From NCBI GenBank assembly GCA_028277845.1, contig JANQFL010000029.1, positions 18,746-82,745 on the forward strand: a DNA stretch of 64,000 nucleotides, given 5' to 3'. This DNA comes from Sneathiellales bacterium (GTDB lineage: Bacteria > Pseudomonadota > Alphaproteobacteria > JANQFL01). Shown piece by piece: positions 10,217 through 18,793 of this stretch. A program made the position numbers and the translations under genes. Below the pieces are notes generated by a model. That model made no database searches, was not told the DNA's origin, and worked only from the letters and a program-made list of their open reading frames with translations. Position 1 is the stretch's first letter, and each line of letters begins with the position of its first letter.

Positions 10217-11719
10217 TTAAACCCGAATATCGAGTGCGCTGTTACTGGTCATGGTTCGCGAATTCGCCGCGTCGGCGATCAGGTCGTCTTCGGCCGCTGT
10301 GTCCTTGCCTGAGCCGTCGGCACCGGCATTTTCTGCGGATTTCTGCTCTTCCTGGCGGTCACCCCGCAAGTTGAAGTCGAGGCTGTCGGAATCGGTCTTC
10401 AGGCCGGCCTGCTGCAAGGCACGCTCGAGCGCCCGGTGATCGCGTTGCAGAAGATCCAGGGTATCCTGGCGGTCGGCGCTGACGGTGGCACTGACACGAC
10501 CATCAGCCGAGACTTCCAGTTTGACGTCAACGCGGCCCAGGTCCTGGGGTTCCAGTTGAATGCTGATCCGGTCGACGCCCTGGCGTACGGCCGAGGCGAT
10601 TTTGACGGCCACTTGATCACTGGCCGGCGTCGGAGCACTCAGATTGGCCTTTTGCACGGTCAATTTTGCGGTCGTGGCGTCCACCTGTGTCGCCGATTGG
10701 GTCAGTCCGGACAGCGGCGCGGGATCTCCCGCGGCCATGAGGCTGCCGGGCATTTCAGTGCCGGTCGGCAACATCCCTGTAAACGCGGGCGGCGTCGCGG
10801 GTGCGGCACCGGGCTTGGCTTGAGCGGCCTTGGCGGCGCTATTCAGCACCTGCATGCCGTTGTCGGTGGCCGGACCGGCACCGGATTTCGGCTTCGCCAG
10901 AAGACCTTCGGTGTTGATGGACTGTTTCGAACCCTTGGCACTCGGCACCCAGGCATTGTCCTTGCCCCGTACCGGGCGTTTTTCAGCCGTCGGATCAATA
11001 CTGTCCGTCAGCGGCTGCTTGGCGTTGAGAGCCGCCATGGCGTTGACCACCGGTTCTTTCGGGGCGGCTTTGGCCGACGTGTCGGCCTGGAGCTTGTTGT
11101 TCGGCGCCGTGTTGTCCGTCTTGCTACCGGCCTTCATTTGTGCCGGGGCGGCAGTCTTCGACGCAGCCAACGCCGCCGTGGCCTTGTCGACCGCCGGAAT
11201 GGCCGCCTTTGATTTCGTTTCGCCAGTGACAACCGGCTGTTCTGTCTTTTGCTGCATCATGCCGGCAATGGCGGTGGCCTTGGCAGATGAATCAACGGTT
11301 GGAGCAGGATCGTTTTGCACCGCCGCCTCGGCAACTTGACCGTTGGCCGGGTTGTCGGTTGTGTCCTTCACGGCGTCTGCGGTCTTGTTGGCCGCTTCGT
11401 TCACCGGTTCGCGATCGTTGGTCTCATCTACCGCCACGTCGGTTTGCTCGGCACGGTGTTCGGTGTCGCCTCGAGTATTTTCATCATGCTGTCGGCGCGA
11501 GTCGTGTTCCGTCCGGCGCTCATCGTCTTCCGGGCGCCGATGGTTGTCTTCTTTGTCATTGTGATCATCCGCCGCTGAGCGGGTTTCCGGCTCGGTGTTT
11601 TGCGAACGGTCGATGGCTTCGCGGACGTAGTCGGAAAATTCCTCGCCGGTCTCCGCCCGTCCGATCATCACTTCGGGAAGCGGTTTGTTTTGAACTTCAA
11701 ATGCGGCAATGACATTCAT
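10217..11719 (-). CDS. fliK: Flagellar hook-length control protein FliK
   Basis: About 500 residues from the ATG at 11719. An in-frame start at 11911 would add 64 residues that look non-coding (basic, Cys-containing, no match to the family), so the shorter start is preferred although its ribosome site is weak. Most of the protein is a low-complexity Ala/Thr/Lys/Asp ruler region. The conserved C-terminal domain is clear: RISIQLEPQDLGRVDVKLEV, SADGRVSATVSADRQDTLDL and LERALQQAGLKTD. FliK is secreted to measure hook length and to switch export from hook to filament. It heads the hook operon. Confidence 0.88.
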   Translation of the reverse strand: MNVIAAFEVQNKPLPEVMIGRAETGEEFSDYVREAIDRSQNTEPETRSAADDHNDKEDNHRRPEDDERRTEHDSRRQHDENTRGDTEHRAEQTDVAVDETNDREPVNEAANKTADAVKDTTDNPANGQVAEAAVQNDPAPTVDSSAKATAIAGMMQQKTEQPVVTGETKSKAAIPAVDKATAALAASKTAAPAQMKAGSKTDNTAPNNKLQADTSAKAAPKEPVVNAMAALNAKQPLTDSIDPTAEKRPVRGKDNAWVPSAKGSKQSINTEGLLAKPKSGAGPATDNGMQVLNSAAKAAQAKPGAAPATPPAFTGMLPTGTEMPGSLMAAGDPAPLSGLTQSATQVDATTAKLTVQKANLSAPTPASDQVAVKIASAVRQGVDRISIQLEPQDLGRVDVKLEVSADGRVSATVSADRQDTLDLLQRDHRALERALQQAGLKTDSDSLDFNLRGDRQEEQKSAENAGADGSGKDTAAEDDLIADAANSRTMTSNSALDIRV

Positions 11720-11952
11720 GATGTAACTCGTGCTGAAAATCCGAAACAACACAAGCAAGCATCGGGCCAGTTTTCGGTTTCCGGACAGTGTGTTGAAAGT
11801 AAAGAGGTTTTTCCCGTTTCTGCGCTTGGTCTTGCCGTCCGCGGATCGCTGTTCCGGTAATTCTTGCCCGGCATTCGGGATGGTTTTTTCCGAGTGCTGC
11901 AAAAGCTGCACGGCGCCGCCAATCAGAGAATATTGAGAAATCGTTGCGGCCG

Positions 11953-11967
11953 TTAAGGATTGATTAA
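11953..11967 (-). promoter_or_regulatory. CtrA box between fliK and the Sel1 gene
   Basis: TTAA-GGATTGA-TTAA is a full CtrA box with exact 7-bp spacing. On the minus strand it reads TTAATCAATCCTTAAC, matching the TTAA-N7-TTAAC consensus, so it points toward fliK. It is 234 bp from the proposed fliK start and 87 bp from the divergent Sel1 gene start. The rest of the 11720-12053 gap shows no gene I can support. Confidence 0.65.
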
Positions 11968-12053
11968 GTATACGGTCGCTAACGTGTTACGGGAGCCTGC
12001 AGGTACGGGCCTGCGCTCACGTGATTCTTTTTGATGTGTCAAGGAAGAGACCA

Positions 12054-12743
12054 ATGACTGCTCTGGAAGTCGCAGCAGAAGCCTACGACCGAGGGGATTA
12101 TGCCCAGGCCATTGAGAACTGGGAACAGGCCGCCGAAAACGGTGATGGCGAAGCCGAATACCAGATCGGCTTGATGCATGCCAACGGTACCGGTGTGGGC
12201 CAGGATTTCGAAAAGGCCCATGACTATTTCATGGCTTCGGCCAAGAAGGGCCACACCGAATCCGAATACAGTCTCGGCGTGATCTACAGTGTCGGCCTGG
12301 GGGTCGAGCGCGATGCCGCCGAGGGCGCTTACTGGTACACGAAAGCCGCGGACAAGGGCAATTCCCTGGCCATGTGCAACCTGGCCGGCCTGTACGAATC
12401 CGGCGACGGCGTAACGCGGGATTACCTCAAGGCGTTCGAGCTGTATTCCAAGGCCGCGGAACTCGGGCATGTGGTGGCCGTGTTCAATCTCGGCGTGATG
12501 TGCGAGAACGGCGTTGGTCTGACCCAGGACTATGCCAATGCCGCCAAGTTCTACGAAACGGCCGCCCAGGCCGGCTTGGCGGCGGCGCAATACAATCTCG
12601 GCGTGCTGCTGACCGAGGGCAAGGGCGTCGAGCAGGACGTCGAAAAAGCCCGCTACTGGTTCACCAGAGCCATCGAGCAGGGCAACGAGCTGGCCCAGAA
12701 GAATATGGAACTTCTGGCCCAGGAAGCGGCCGAAGAACAATGA
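12054..12743 (+). CDS. Sel1-repeat (TPR-like) protein
   Basis: 229 residues, nearly all Sel1-like repeats of about 36 residues. Each has the A-x2-G-x4-A-x3-L-G signature (AEYQIGLMHANGTGVGQDFE; SEYSLGVIYSVGLGVERDAA; AVFNLGVMCENGVGLTQDYA; AQYNLGVLLTEGKGVEQDVE). There is no signal peptide, so it is probably a cytoplasmic protein-protein adaptor. The start at 12054 is chosen for its ribosome site (AAGGAAGAG). It is divergent from fliK, shares the CtrA-box intergenic region and is followed by a terminator. A flagellar or motility role is inferred from position only. Confidence 0.82.
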   Translation: MTALEVAAEAYDRGDYAQAIENWEQAAENGDGEAEYQIGLMHANGTGVGQDFEKAHDYFMASAKKGHTESEYSLGVIYSVGLGVERDAAEGAYWYTKAADKGNSLAMCNLAGLYESGDGVTRDYLKAFELYSKAAELGHVVAVFNLGVMCENGVGLTQDYANAAKFYETAAQAGLAAAQYNLGVLLTEGKGVEQDVEKARYWFTRAIEQGNELAQKNMELLAQEAAEEQ

Positions 12744-12800
12744 CCGGTCCGCACCGCTCCTCTGCGGGCGGTGTGTTCGGTACTTCTCGAAAACCTTGAA

Positions 12801-12827
12801 AGACGCGCGAAACCAGCGCGTCTTTTT
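12801..12827 (+). terminator. Intrinsic terminator after the Sel1 gene
   Basis: A stem AGACGCGC/GCGCGTCT with a 7-base loop is followed by TTTTT, about 60 bp after the stop codon. Confidence 0.85.
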
Positions 12828-12888
12828 ATGTTTCGGCCGCCGGCGAACCGGTTTGTGAGCCGGGCCGGGTTCCACGCATCCGACGGTT

Positions 12889-12904
12889 TGGCATCGCCAT
12901 TGCA
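12889..12904 (+). promoter_or_regulatory. Sigma-54 promoter for the flgK-flgL operon
   Basis: TGGCAT-CGCCA-TTGCA matches the consensus TGGCAC-N5-TTGCA with one change. The invariant GG (12890-12891) and GC (12902-12903) are exactly 10 bp apart. The predicted start of transcription falls near 12915, just before the small gene at 12943 and flgK. Activation by FlbD is the natural expectation. Confidence 0.8.
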
Positions 12905-12942
12905 TTGTCAAGGGCAGGTCAACGAGTAGATGCAATCGAACC

Positions 12943-13149
12943 ATGCCCAGGTATTTACGCAAAGCCTTTGAAGAAATCGCGGAATTCCGCAACGATTCGA
13001 TCATCGTGGCGCCCGGTTCCGGTGCCCAGGGTGAAGGCCGTGGCAGCCTGCCGTTAGGCATCTCTTGCCTGGGTCTGGGCAAGCCCGATGACGATCAGGC
13101 AATTCCTGCCCCCTGGATTATTGCCGCTGCCGCCGAGGGGCTGTCATGA
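12943..13149 (+). CDS. Small protein encoded upstream of flgK, function unknown
   Basis: 68 residues (MPRYLRKAFEEIAEF to the ending IIAAAAEGLS), with no recognisable domain, signal peptide or membrane helix. It lies between the sigma-54 promoter at 12889 and flgK, and its last codons overlap the flgK start by 4 bp (ATGA), the arrangement expected for translational coupling. The flgK ribosome site (GAGGGG) lies inside it. A chaperone- or export-related role is possible but not shown. The ribosome site of its own start is weak, so the frame could be a leader rather than a conserved protein. Confidence 0.5.
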   Translation: MPRYLRKAFEEIAEFRNDSIIVAPGSGAQGEGRGSLPLGISCLGLGKPDDDQAIPAPWIIAAAAEGLS

Positions 13150-15296
13150 GTATCGACGCCGTACTGCGGTCCGCCGTCAGCGGGCTGAACACCAGCCAAG
13201 CGGCGTTGCGGACGACGGCGGACAACATCGCCAACGTCAATACGCCCGGTTATGCGCGCAAGATCGTCCAACAGGAAACCTCGGTCCTGCAGGGCGAGAC
13301 CGCCGGCGTCAAGCTGGCGACCATTCAGCGGGTGATCGACGAATTCGTCCGCAAGTCCCTGCAGTCGGCGACGTCCCAATCCGAGCGCTACTCCGCCATG
13401 GCCAACGCCCATAGCCAGGTCAGCATGCTGCTGGGCGATCCCAACGACAATACCTCGCTGACCGGTCGCATCGATCAGATATTCACCGGTTTCGCCAACT
13501 TGGCCGGCGAACCGGATTCGTCGGTTCGCCGTACCGGCATGATCAACGACCTGACCAACCTGGCCACCGAGGTGTCGCGGTTGTCGAGTGAAATCCAGAT
13601 CCTGCGCGGCGACATCGACAAGAAGATCAACGAGTCGGTCAACACCATCAACGATGCGTTGGCCCGGGTGAAGGAACTGAACGAACAGATCCAGTTCGAA
13701 ACTCTCAACGGCAATGCCGGTAACGGACTGCTCGACCAGCGCGACAAGGCCATCGCCGAGATCGCCGAGAACATCGACATTCGGCTGTCCGATCTGTCCA
13801 ATGGCGCCGTCGCTATTCACACCACCAATGGCATCACGCTGCTCGACCATTCCCTGCGCAAGCTGGTCAATACGCCGGCCGGCACGGTATCGTCTGCGTC
13901 CACGTTCAATCAGATCACGGTCAATCTGGTTGATCCCTCGGGTTCTGTTTCCTCGACCGGCACGGCGCTGGATGCCCGCATTCAAGGCGGCCAACTGCGC
14001 GGCCTGCTCGACATGCGTGACAGCGTGCTGCCCGACATGGCCCTGCAGATTGGCGAGTTGAGCGGCAACGTCATCGACCGCCTCAACGCCGTGCACAACG
14101 ACAACTCGGCGGTGCCGCCGCTCAACAGCATGACCGGCCACAATACGGGCCTGGCCGGCACGGACGTGCACGGGTTTACGGGCGAAGTCACCATGGCGCT
14201 GCTCGATTCCAGCCAGGAAATCACGACCCAGGTCGACATCGATTTCGACGCCGGCACCTACAGCGTCAACGGCGGCGCCGCGACCGCCTTCAGCGGCGGC
14301 ACCATCGCCGACGTGGTCGGCGATCTGAATACGGCGTTCGGCGCCGGCGCGACGGTGTCGTTCAGTACAGGCGCGTTGACGTTTTCCGCCGCCGGTGCCA
14401 ATGACGGCGTCGCCTTCCAGCAAGGTACGACGCCCTCCGATCGCGGCGGCCGCGGCTTCTCCCACTTTTTCGGCATGAACGACCTGTTGTCGGCGGGCGC
14501 GAACTCGCACTACGACACGGGTTTCGCCACAACGACGGCGCACGGCTTCGGCTCTTCCGGCATCACCACGATCGAACTGCGTGGCCCCGACAACGATGTC
14601 GTCCTGACCTACAGTCTCGACTTCAGCGCCGTCGGCGGTAGCGCCATGAGCGATGTGCTGTCCGACTTGAACACCGGCTTCAGCGGCTATGCCACCTGGT
14701 CGCTCGACAGCAACGGCGCCCTGGTGGCGACGCCATCGAGCAGCTATTCGGAATACAAGCTCAACGTCACCTCCGACTCCACCGACCGGGCGTCGACCGG
14801 CGTCAACTTCTCTCAGTTCTTTGGGGTCGGCGACCGCTACCGCACCGACGCGTCCAACAGTGTCACCGTGCGGTCCGATATCGTGTCCGACCCGGCCAAG
14901 TTGGCGTTGGCCGACCTCGATACGTCGGCCGCCACCGGCGTGCCTTCGTTGACGGTGGCCGATGGCCGTGGCGCCATCGCCTTCCAGGACCTGGTTTCGA
15001 CCAACATCTCGTTTACCGCCACCAACGAACTCGCCGCCGTGACCACGACGATGGGCAACTACGCGTCGCAGGTCCTCGCCCGGGCCGCCGTCAATCACGA
15101 CCAGGCGGTCAAACTGGAAGGGGATCGTGAGGCCCTGACCAAGGAACTGGAAACCCGCAACGACCAGATCAGCGGCGTCAACATGGACGAGGAACTGTCC
15201 AATATGGTGGTCTACCAGAACGCCTACAACGCCAGCGCCCGGCTGATATCGACGGCACGGGAAATGTTCAACACGCTGATTCAGATCGTCAACTAA
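13146..15296 (+). CDS. flgK: Flagellar hook-associated protein FlgK (HAP1)
   Basis: 716 residues. The N-terminus has the axial-family signature (SAVSGLNTSQAALRTTADNI then ANVNTPGYARKIVQQET) and the HAP1 region ITGRIDQ-type helix (DQIFTGFANLAGEPDSS). The C-terminus NMDEELSNMVVYQNAYNASA followed by RLISTAREMFNTLIQIVN is diagnostic of FlgK. The protein forms the first hook-filament junction ring. It is somewhat longer than the enteric homologue because of a Gly/Ala/Thr-rich central insertion. It is co-transcribed with flgL, 22 bp downstream. Confidence 0.95.
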   Translation: MSIDAVLRSAVSGLNTSQAALRTTADNIANVNTPGYARKIVQQETSVLQGETAGVKLATIQRVIDEFVRKSLQSATSQSERYSAMANAHSQVSMLLGDPNDNTSLTGRIDQIFTGFANLAGEPDSSVRRTGMINDLTNLATEVSRLSSEIQILRGDIDKKINESVNTINDALARVKELNEQIQFETLNGNAGNGLLDQRDKAIAEIAENIDIRLSDLSNGAVAIHTTNGITLLDHSLRKLVNTPAGTVSSASTFNQITVNLVDPSGSVSSTGTALDARIQGGQLRGLLDMRDSVLPDMALQIGELSGNVIDRLNAVHNDNSAVPPLNSMTGHNTGLAGTDVHGFTGEVTMALLDSSQEITTQVDIDFDAGTYSVNGGAATAFSGGTIADVVGDLNTAFGAGATVSFSTGALTFSAAGANDGVAFQQGTTPSDRGGRGFSHFFGMNDLLSAGANSHYDTGFATTTAHGFGSSGITTIELRGPDNDVVLTYSLDFSAVGGSAMSDVLSDLNTGFSGYATWSLDSNGALVATPSSSYSEYKLNVTSDSTDRASTGVNFSQFFGVGDRYRTDASNSVTVRSDIVSDPAKLALADLDTSAATGVPSLTVADGRGAIAFQDLVSTNISFTATNELAAVTTTMGNYASQVLARAAVNHDQAVKLEGDREALTKELETRNDQISGVNMDEELSNMVVYQNAYNASARLISTAREMFNTLIQIVN

Positions 15297-15318
15297 CCGC
15301 GTTAGCTAGGACTTCGTC

Positions 15319-16275
15319 ATGTCACGGATCGGAACATTCGGCCACAATCAGGCGCTTCTCAATCAACTGCTGATCAACCGGGACCGTCTGGGCACGCTGC
15401 AGCAGCAGGTGGCCTCGGGCAAGGTCGCCAACAACTATCAGGGCTATGCCCGTGACATTGCCGCGTTGATGGGCACAAAGTCGGTGGCCATGCGCAACGA
15501 CGATCAGTTGAAGTCCAATACCGAACTGGAGCTCAAACTCAATCATTACGACACCAATCTGCGCGCCCTGGAGACCGTCGCCGGCGAACTGCGTCAGCAA
15601 GTGCTGAACACCATCGCCGGTAATTCCGCCACGGGCATGATCGACACCATGGACAATCTGCTCGGCCAGACCATCAGCCTGCTCAACAGCCAGCTCGGCG
15701 GGCGTTTTGTCTTTTCCGGTACGCGCACCGACACCATGCCGGTCAACATCACCGACCGGACCGACCTGCTGGCCCTGGCGGCGACCGCCGACGCCTTTGA
15801 CAACAACGACATCAAGGCCCAGGCCAAGGTCGATCAGAACACCACCATGACCTTCGGCCATCTGGCGGACGATGTCGGCGAACCGCTGCTCGAGGCGTTC
15901 CGCCGCATCATGCAGTTCAATGCCGGCACCATACCCACCGGTGCCGGCGCCTACGCCCCGGCTGGCACGTTTTCCAATCCGCTGACCGAGAACCAGCGCC
16001 AGTTCCTGCACAGCGAGCTGGCCGGGCTTGAAGCCGTGGTCACCGGCCTGAACGACATCGTCGCCCAGAACGGCATCAACATGCGCAATGTGGAAACGGT
16101 GACGGAACGCCTGAATTCGGAAAAAATCTTCATCTCCAAATTCATCGCCGATATCGAGGATGTCGACATGGGCGAAGCGGTGGCCAACCTGCGTAACGAG
16201 GAAACCGCGGTCGAGGCCTCGCTCAATGTCGTGGCCCGGCTCAACAACCTGTCGCTTCTCGACTTCCTCGCCTAG
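15319..16275 (+). CDS. flgL: Flagellar hook-associated protein FlgL (HAP3)
   Basis: 318 residues with flagellin-family ends. The N-terminus (LLNQLLINRDRLGTLQQQVA-SGKVANNYQGYARD) and the C-terminus (MGEAVANLRNEETAVEASLN-VVARLNNLSLLDFLA) form the D0/D1 coiled coil. The VFSGTRTDTMPV segment is typical of FlgL. It forms the second junction ring onto which flagellin polymerises. It is second in the flgK-flgL operon, and a hairpin follows about 60 bp downstream. Confidence 0.93.
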   Translation: MSRIGTFGHNQALLNQLLINRDRLGTLQQQVASGKVANNYQGYARDIAALMGTKSVAMRNDDQLKSNTELELKLNHYDTNLRALETVAGELRQQVLNTIAGNSATGMIDTMDNLLGQTISLLNSQLGGRFVFSGTRTDTMPVNITDRTDLLALAATADAFDNNDIKAQAKVDQNTTMTFGHLADDVGEPLLEAFRRIMQFNAGTIPTGAGAYAPAGTFSNPLTENQRQFLHSELAGLEAVVTGLNDIVAQNGINMRNVETVTERLNSEKIFISKFIADIEDVDMGEAVANLRNEETAVEASLNVVARLNNLSLLDFLA

Positions 16276-16332
16276 CCGGAGTTTCTCCCACCTCAATTCA
16301 CGCTTGAGGACCACCCAACCCAGCACGCCTCT

Positions 16333-16376
16333 CCCCCGGTCCGAACCCGGCATCCCAGCACGCAACGGACCGGGGG
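16333..16376 (+). terminator. GC-rich hairpin after flgL
   Basis: An 11-bp perfect stem, CCCCCGGTCCG (16333-16343) with CGGACCGGGGG (16366-16376), extends imperfectly outward (ACCACCC/GGGTGG). No T-tract follows, so termination strength is uncertain. It ends the flgK-flgL unit before the epimerase gene. Confidence 0.5.
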
Positions 16377-16462
16377 GGACGGTGGGGTGGACCAAAATTC
16401 CGGCAGCGCGCCGACACGGCCTGGTGTAGAACACGGCGGATTACAGACCAGAAGGGTACGAC

Positions 16463-17464
16463 ATGAGCACTTCTCTCGACATCGTCACCGGCGGCGCCGG
16501 CTTCATCGGCAGTCATTTGGTGGATGCCCTGTTGGCCGCCGGCCGCAGGGTCCGGGTGATCGACAATTTCGTCTCCGGCGGGCCGCACAATCTGGCCCAT
16601 CTCGAAGGGAACGGGAATGTCGACGTGCTGCAGCACGACATCCGCGACCGCGACGGCACCATCAAGGCCTTCGCGGGGGCGGAGCGGGTCTTTCATTTGG
16701 CGGCGCTGGCCGACATCGTGCCGTCGGTACAGAACCCGGAGGCCTATTTCGACACCAACGTCACCGGCACCTTCAACGTGCTGCAGGCGGCGCGCCAGGC
16801 CGGCGCCAAACGCTTCGTCTATGCCGCGTCGTCGTCGTGCTACGGCATACCCGACGACTACCCGACCCTGGAGAGCGCCGAGATCCGGCCGCAATACCCT
16901 TACGCTCTGACCAAATATCTCGGCGAGGAACTGGTCATGCACTGGGCCCAGCTCTATGACCTGCCGGCGGTGTCGTTGCGCTTCTTCAACGTTTACGGCA
17001 CCCGCTCGCGCACCTCGGGCGCCTATGGCGCCGTGTTCGGCGTCTTCCTCGGCCAGTTGCTGGCCGGCGAGCCCCTCAGCATCGTCGGCGACGGCGAGCA
17101 GACCCGCGACTTCACCTTCGTCACCGACGTGGCGGCGGCGGTCAAGGCGGCCGCCGACAGCGACGTCGCCGGCGAAATCTACAATGTGGGCACCGGCAAG
17201 GCGGTCAGCGTCAACCGGCTGGTCGAACTGATCGGCGCCGAAAGGACCGTCAACATTCCCAAGCGGCCGGGCGAGCCCGACAGCACCATGGCGGAGATCT
17301 CCCGCATCACCCGCGACCTCGACTGGGCGCCGAAAATTCCCATCGAGGACGGCGTCGCAATCATGCTCGACAATATCGACTACTGGCGCGACGCCCCGGT
17401 CTGGACCGTCGACAAGATCACCGACGCCACCAAGGACTGGTTTACGTATCTCGGAAGCGAATAA
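16463..17464 (+). CDS. NAD-dependent epimerase/dehydratase (extended SDR)
   Basis: 333 residues. The Rossmann signature GGAGFIGSHLVDALLAAGR is at the N-terminus, and the catalytic segment SSSCYG followed by YPYALTKY supplies the Ser-Tyr-Lys triad of extended SDRs acting on nucleotide sugars (UDP-glucose/UDP-GlcNAc 4-epimerase type). A second conserved segment RFFNVYGTRSRTSGAYGAV is typical of the GalE/WbpP branch. Substrate cannot be read from the sequence. The position after flgKL could suggest flagellar or surface glycan synthesis, but no glycosyltransferase is next to it. A ribosome site (GAAGGG) precedes the ATG. Confidence 0.88.
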   Translation: MSTSLDIVTGGAGFIGSHLVDALLAAGRRVRVIDNFVSGGPHNLAHLEGNGNVDVLQHDIRDRDGTIKAFAGAERVFHLAALADIVPSVQNPEAYFDTNVTGTFNVLQAARQAGAKRFVYAASSSCYGIPDDYPTLESAEIRPQYPYALTKYLGEELVMHWAQLYDLPAVSLRFFNVYGTRSRTSGAYGAVFGVFLGQLLAGEPLSIVGDGEQTRDFTFVTDVAAAVKAAADSDVAGEIYNVGTGKAVSVNRLVELIGAERTVNIPKRPGEPDSTMAEISRITRDLDWAPKIPIEDGVAIMLDNIDYWRDAPVWTVDKITDATKDWFTYLGSE

Positions 17465-17498
17465 GCCGCTTCGCTTTCCCTAATTCGCAGTGTTGCCG

Positions 17499-17575
17499 AG
17501 GCCGGCCCGCTCCCCCGTCCCAACCACCCCCAGGGTACACTCATGGGTGGTTGGGACGGGGGAGCGGGCCGGCCT
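17499..17575. repeat. 31-bp perfect inverted repeat between the epimerase gene and mnmA
   Basis: 17499-17529 and 17545-17575 are exact reverse complements with a 15-base loop. The stem is extremely GC rich. It begins 34 bp after the epimerase stop and ends 66 bp before mnmA. It could act as a terminator (without a T-tract), as an mRNA stabiliser, or be a small mobile palindromic element. Confidence 0.92.
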
Positions 17576-17641
17576 GGCCGCTTTCGCGGACTAAGAATCA
17601 CACCGGGTTGCCCCCCATCAATTCCTGCCTATATTGCCGCC

Positions 17642-18784
17642 ATGGGCATTCTCGATCATCCCCACGACCCGGCCGAGACCCGGATCGTCGTCGCCATGTC
17701 GGGCGGCGTTGATTCGTCGGTTACGGCTGCGCTCTACAAGGAGCAGGGCTACGACGTGGTCGGCGTCACCCTGCAGCTCTATGACCACGGCGCCGCCGTC
17801 GGCCGCAAGGGCGCCTGTTGCGCCGGTGTGGACATCCACGACGCCCGCCGGGTGGCGGAATCCCTGGGCATTCCCCATTATGTGCTGGACTACGAGCGGC
17901 GCTTCCGGGCCGCGGTGATCGACGACTTCGTCGACAGTTACCTGGCCGGCGAGACACCGATCCCCTGCATCCGCTGCAACGAAACGGTCAAGTTCACCGA
18001 CCTGCTCGACACCGCCCGCGATCTCGGCGCCGCCGCCCTGGCCACCGGGCACTACGTGCGGCGGGTGTGGGGGCCGGAGGGTGCGGAGCTCCATGCCGGC
18101 ACCGATCCCAAGCGCGACCAGAGTTACTTCCTGTTCGCCACCACGTCGGAGCAGCTGGATTTCCTACTGTTCCCCCTGGGTGATCGGGACAAGACGGAAA
18201 CACGGGCCATGGCCGAACGGTTCGGCCTGAAAGTCGCGTCCAAGCCCGACAGCCAGGACATCTGTTTCGTGCCCGATGGGCGCTACGCCGGCGTGATCGA
18301 GAAGCTGCGCCCGGGCGCCGCCGACCCCGGTGACATCGTCGACCTCTCGGGGCGGGTGCTCGGCCGGCACAACGGTATCATCCATTACACCATCGGCCAG
18401 CGCCGCGGTCTCGGCCTGGGCGGCGATGCCGCAACCGAAACCGACGCCGAACCGCGCTATGTGCTGCGCGTCGATCCGGACAAGCGCCATGTGGTGGTCG
18501 GCCCGCGCGAGGCTCTACTGTGTTCAACGATTCATCTGCGCCACGTCAACTGGCTCGGCGGCTCGCCGGCACCGGCGGACGGCATCGCCGTGGACGTGAA
18601 AGTGCGCTCCACCCAGCCGGCCCGCGCCGCCCGTTTCATCCCCGCCGCTGGGAACACCGGTACGGTCATTTTCGACGATCCGGAGGCCGGCGTCGCACCG
18701 GGCCAAGCCTGCGTGTTCTACCAGAACGGCCGCGTCCTCGGCGGCGGCTGGATCACGGTGGCCGAGAGCGCCCTGGCGGCGTGA
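17642..18784 (+). CDS. mnmA: tRNA-specific 2-thiouridylase MnmA
   Basis: 380 residues from the ATG at 17642; the longer open frame from 17543 runs through the inverted repeat and is not credible. The PP-loop motif SGGVDSSV is near the N-terminus. The first catalytic Cys lies in the segment [11 protein letters not shown] and the second in [19 protein letters not shown] and [19 protein letters not shown] are also family signatures. MnmA adds sulfur to U34 of tRNA-Lys, -Glu and -Gln in the cytoplasm. It is a housekeeping gene and converges on the AraC regulator downstream. Confidence 0.95.
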   Translation: MGILDHPHDPAETRIVVAMSGGVDSSVTAALYKEQGYDVVGVTLQLYDHGAAVGRKGACCAGVDIHDARRVAESLGIPHYVLDYERRFRAAVIDDFVDSYLAGETPIPCIRCNETVKFTDLLDTARDLGAAALATGHYVRRVWGPEGAELHAGTDPKRDQSYFLFATTSEQLDFLLFPLGDRDKTETRAMAERFGLKVASKPDSQDICFVPDGRYAGVIEKLRPGAADPGDIVDLSGRVLGRHNGIIHYTIGQRRGLGLGGDAATETDAEPRYVLRVDPDKRHVVVGPREALLCSTIHLRHVNWLGGSPAPADGIAVDVKVRSTQPARAARFIPAAGNTGTVIFDDPEAGVAPGQACVFYQNGRVLGGGWITVAESALAA

Positions 18785-18793
18785 CGACGGCGT

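Noticed and set aside
13095..15098. 667-codon open frame on the minus strand opposite flgK
   Set aside because: It is an antisense shadow of a high-GC gene; composition is Gly/Arg/His rich with no domain, and flgK in the other strand is certain.
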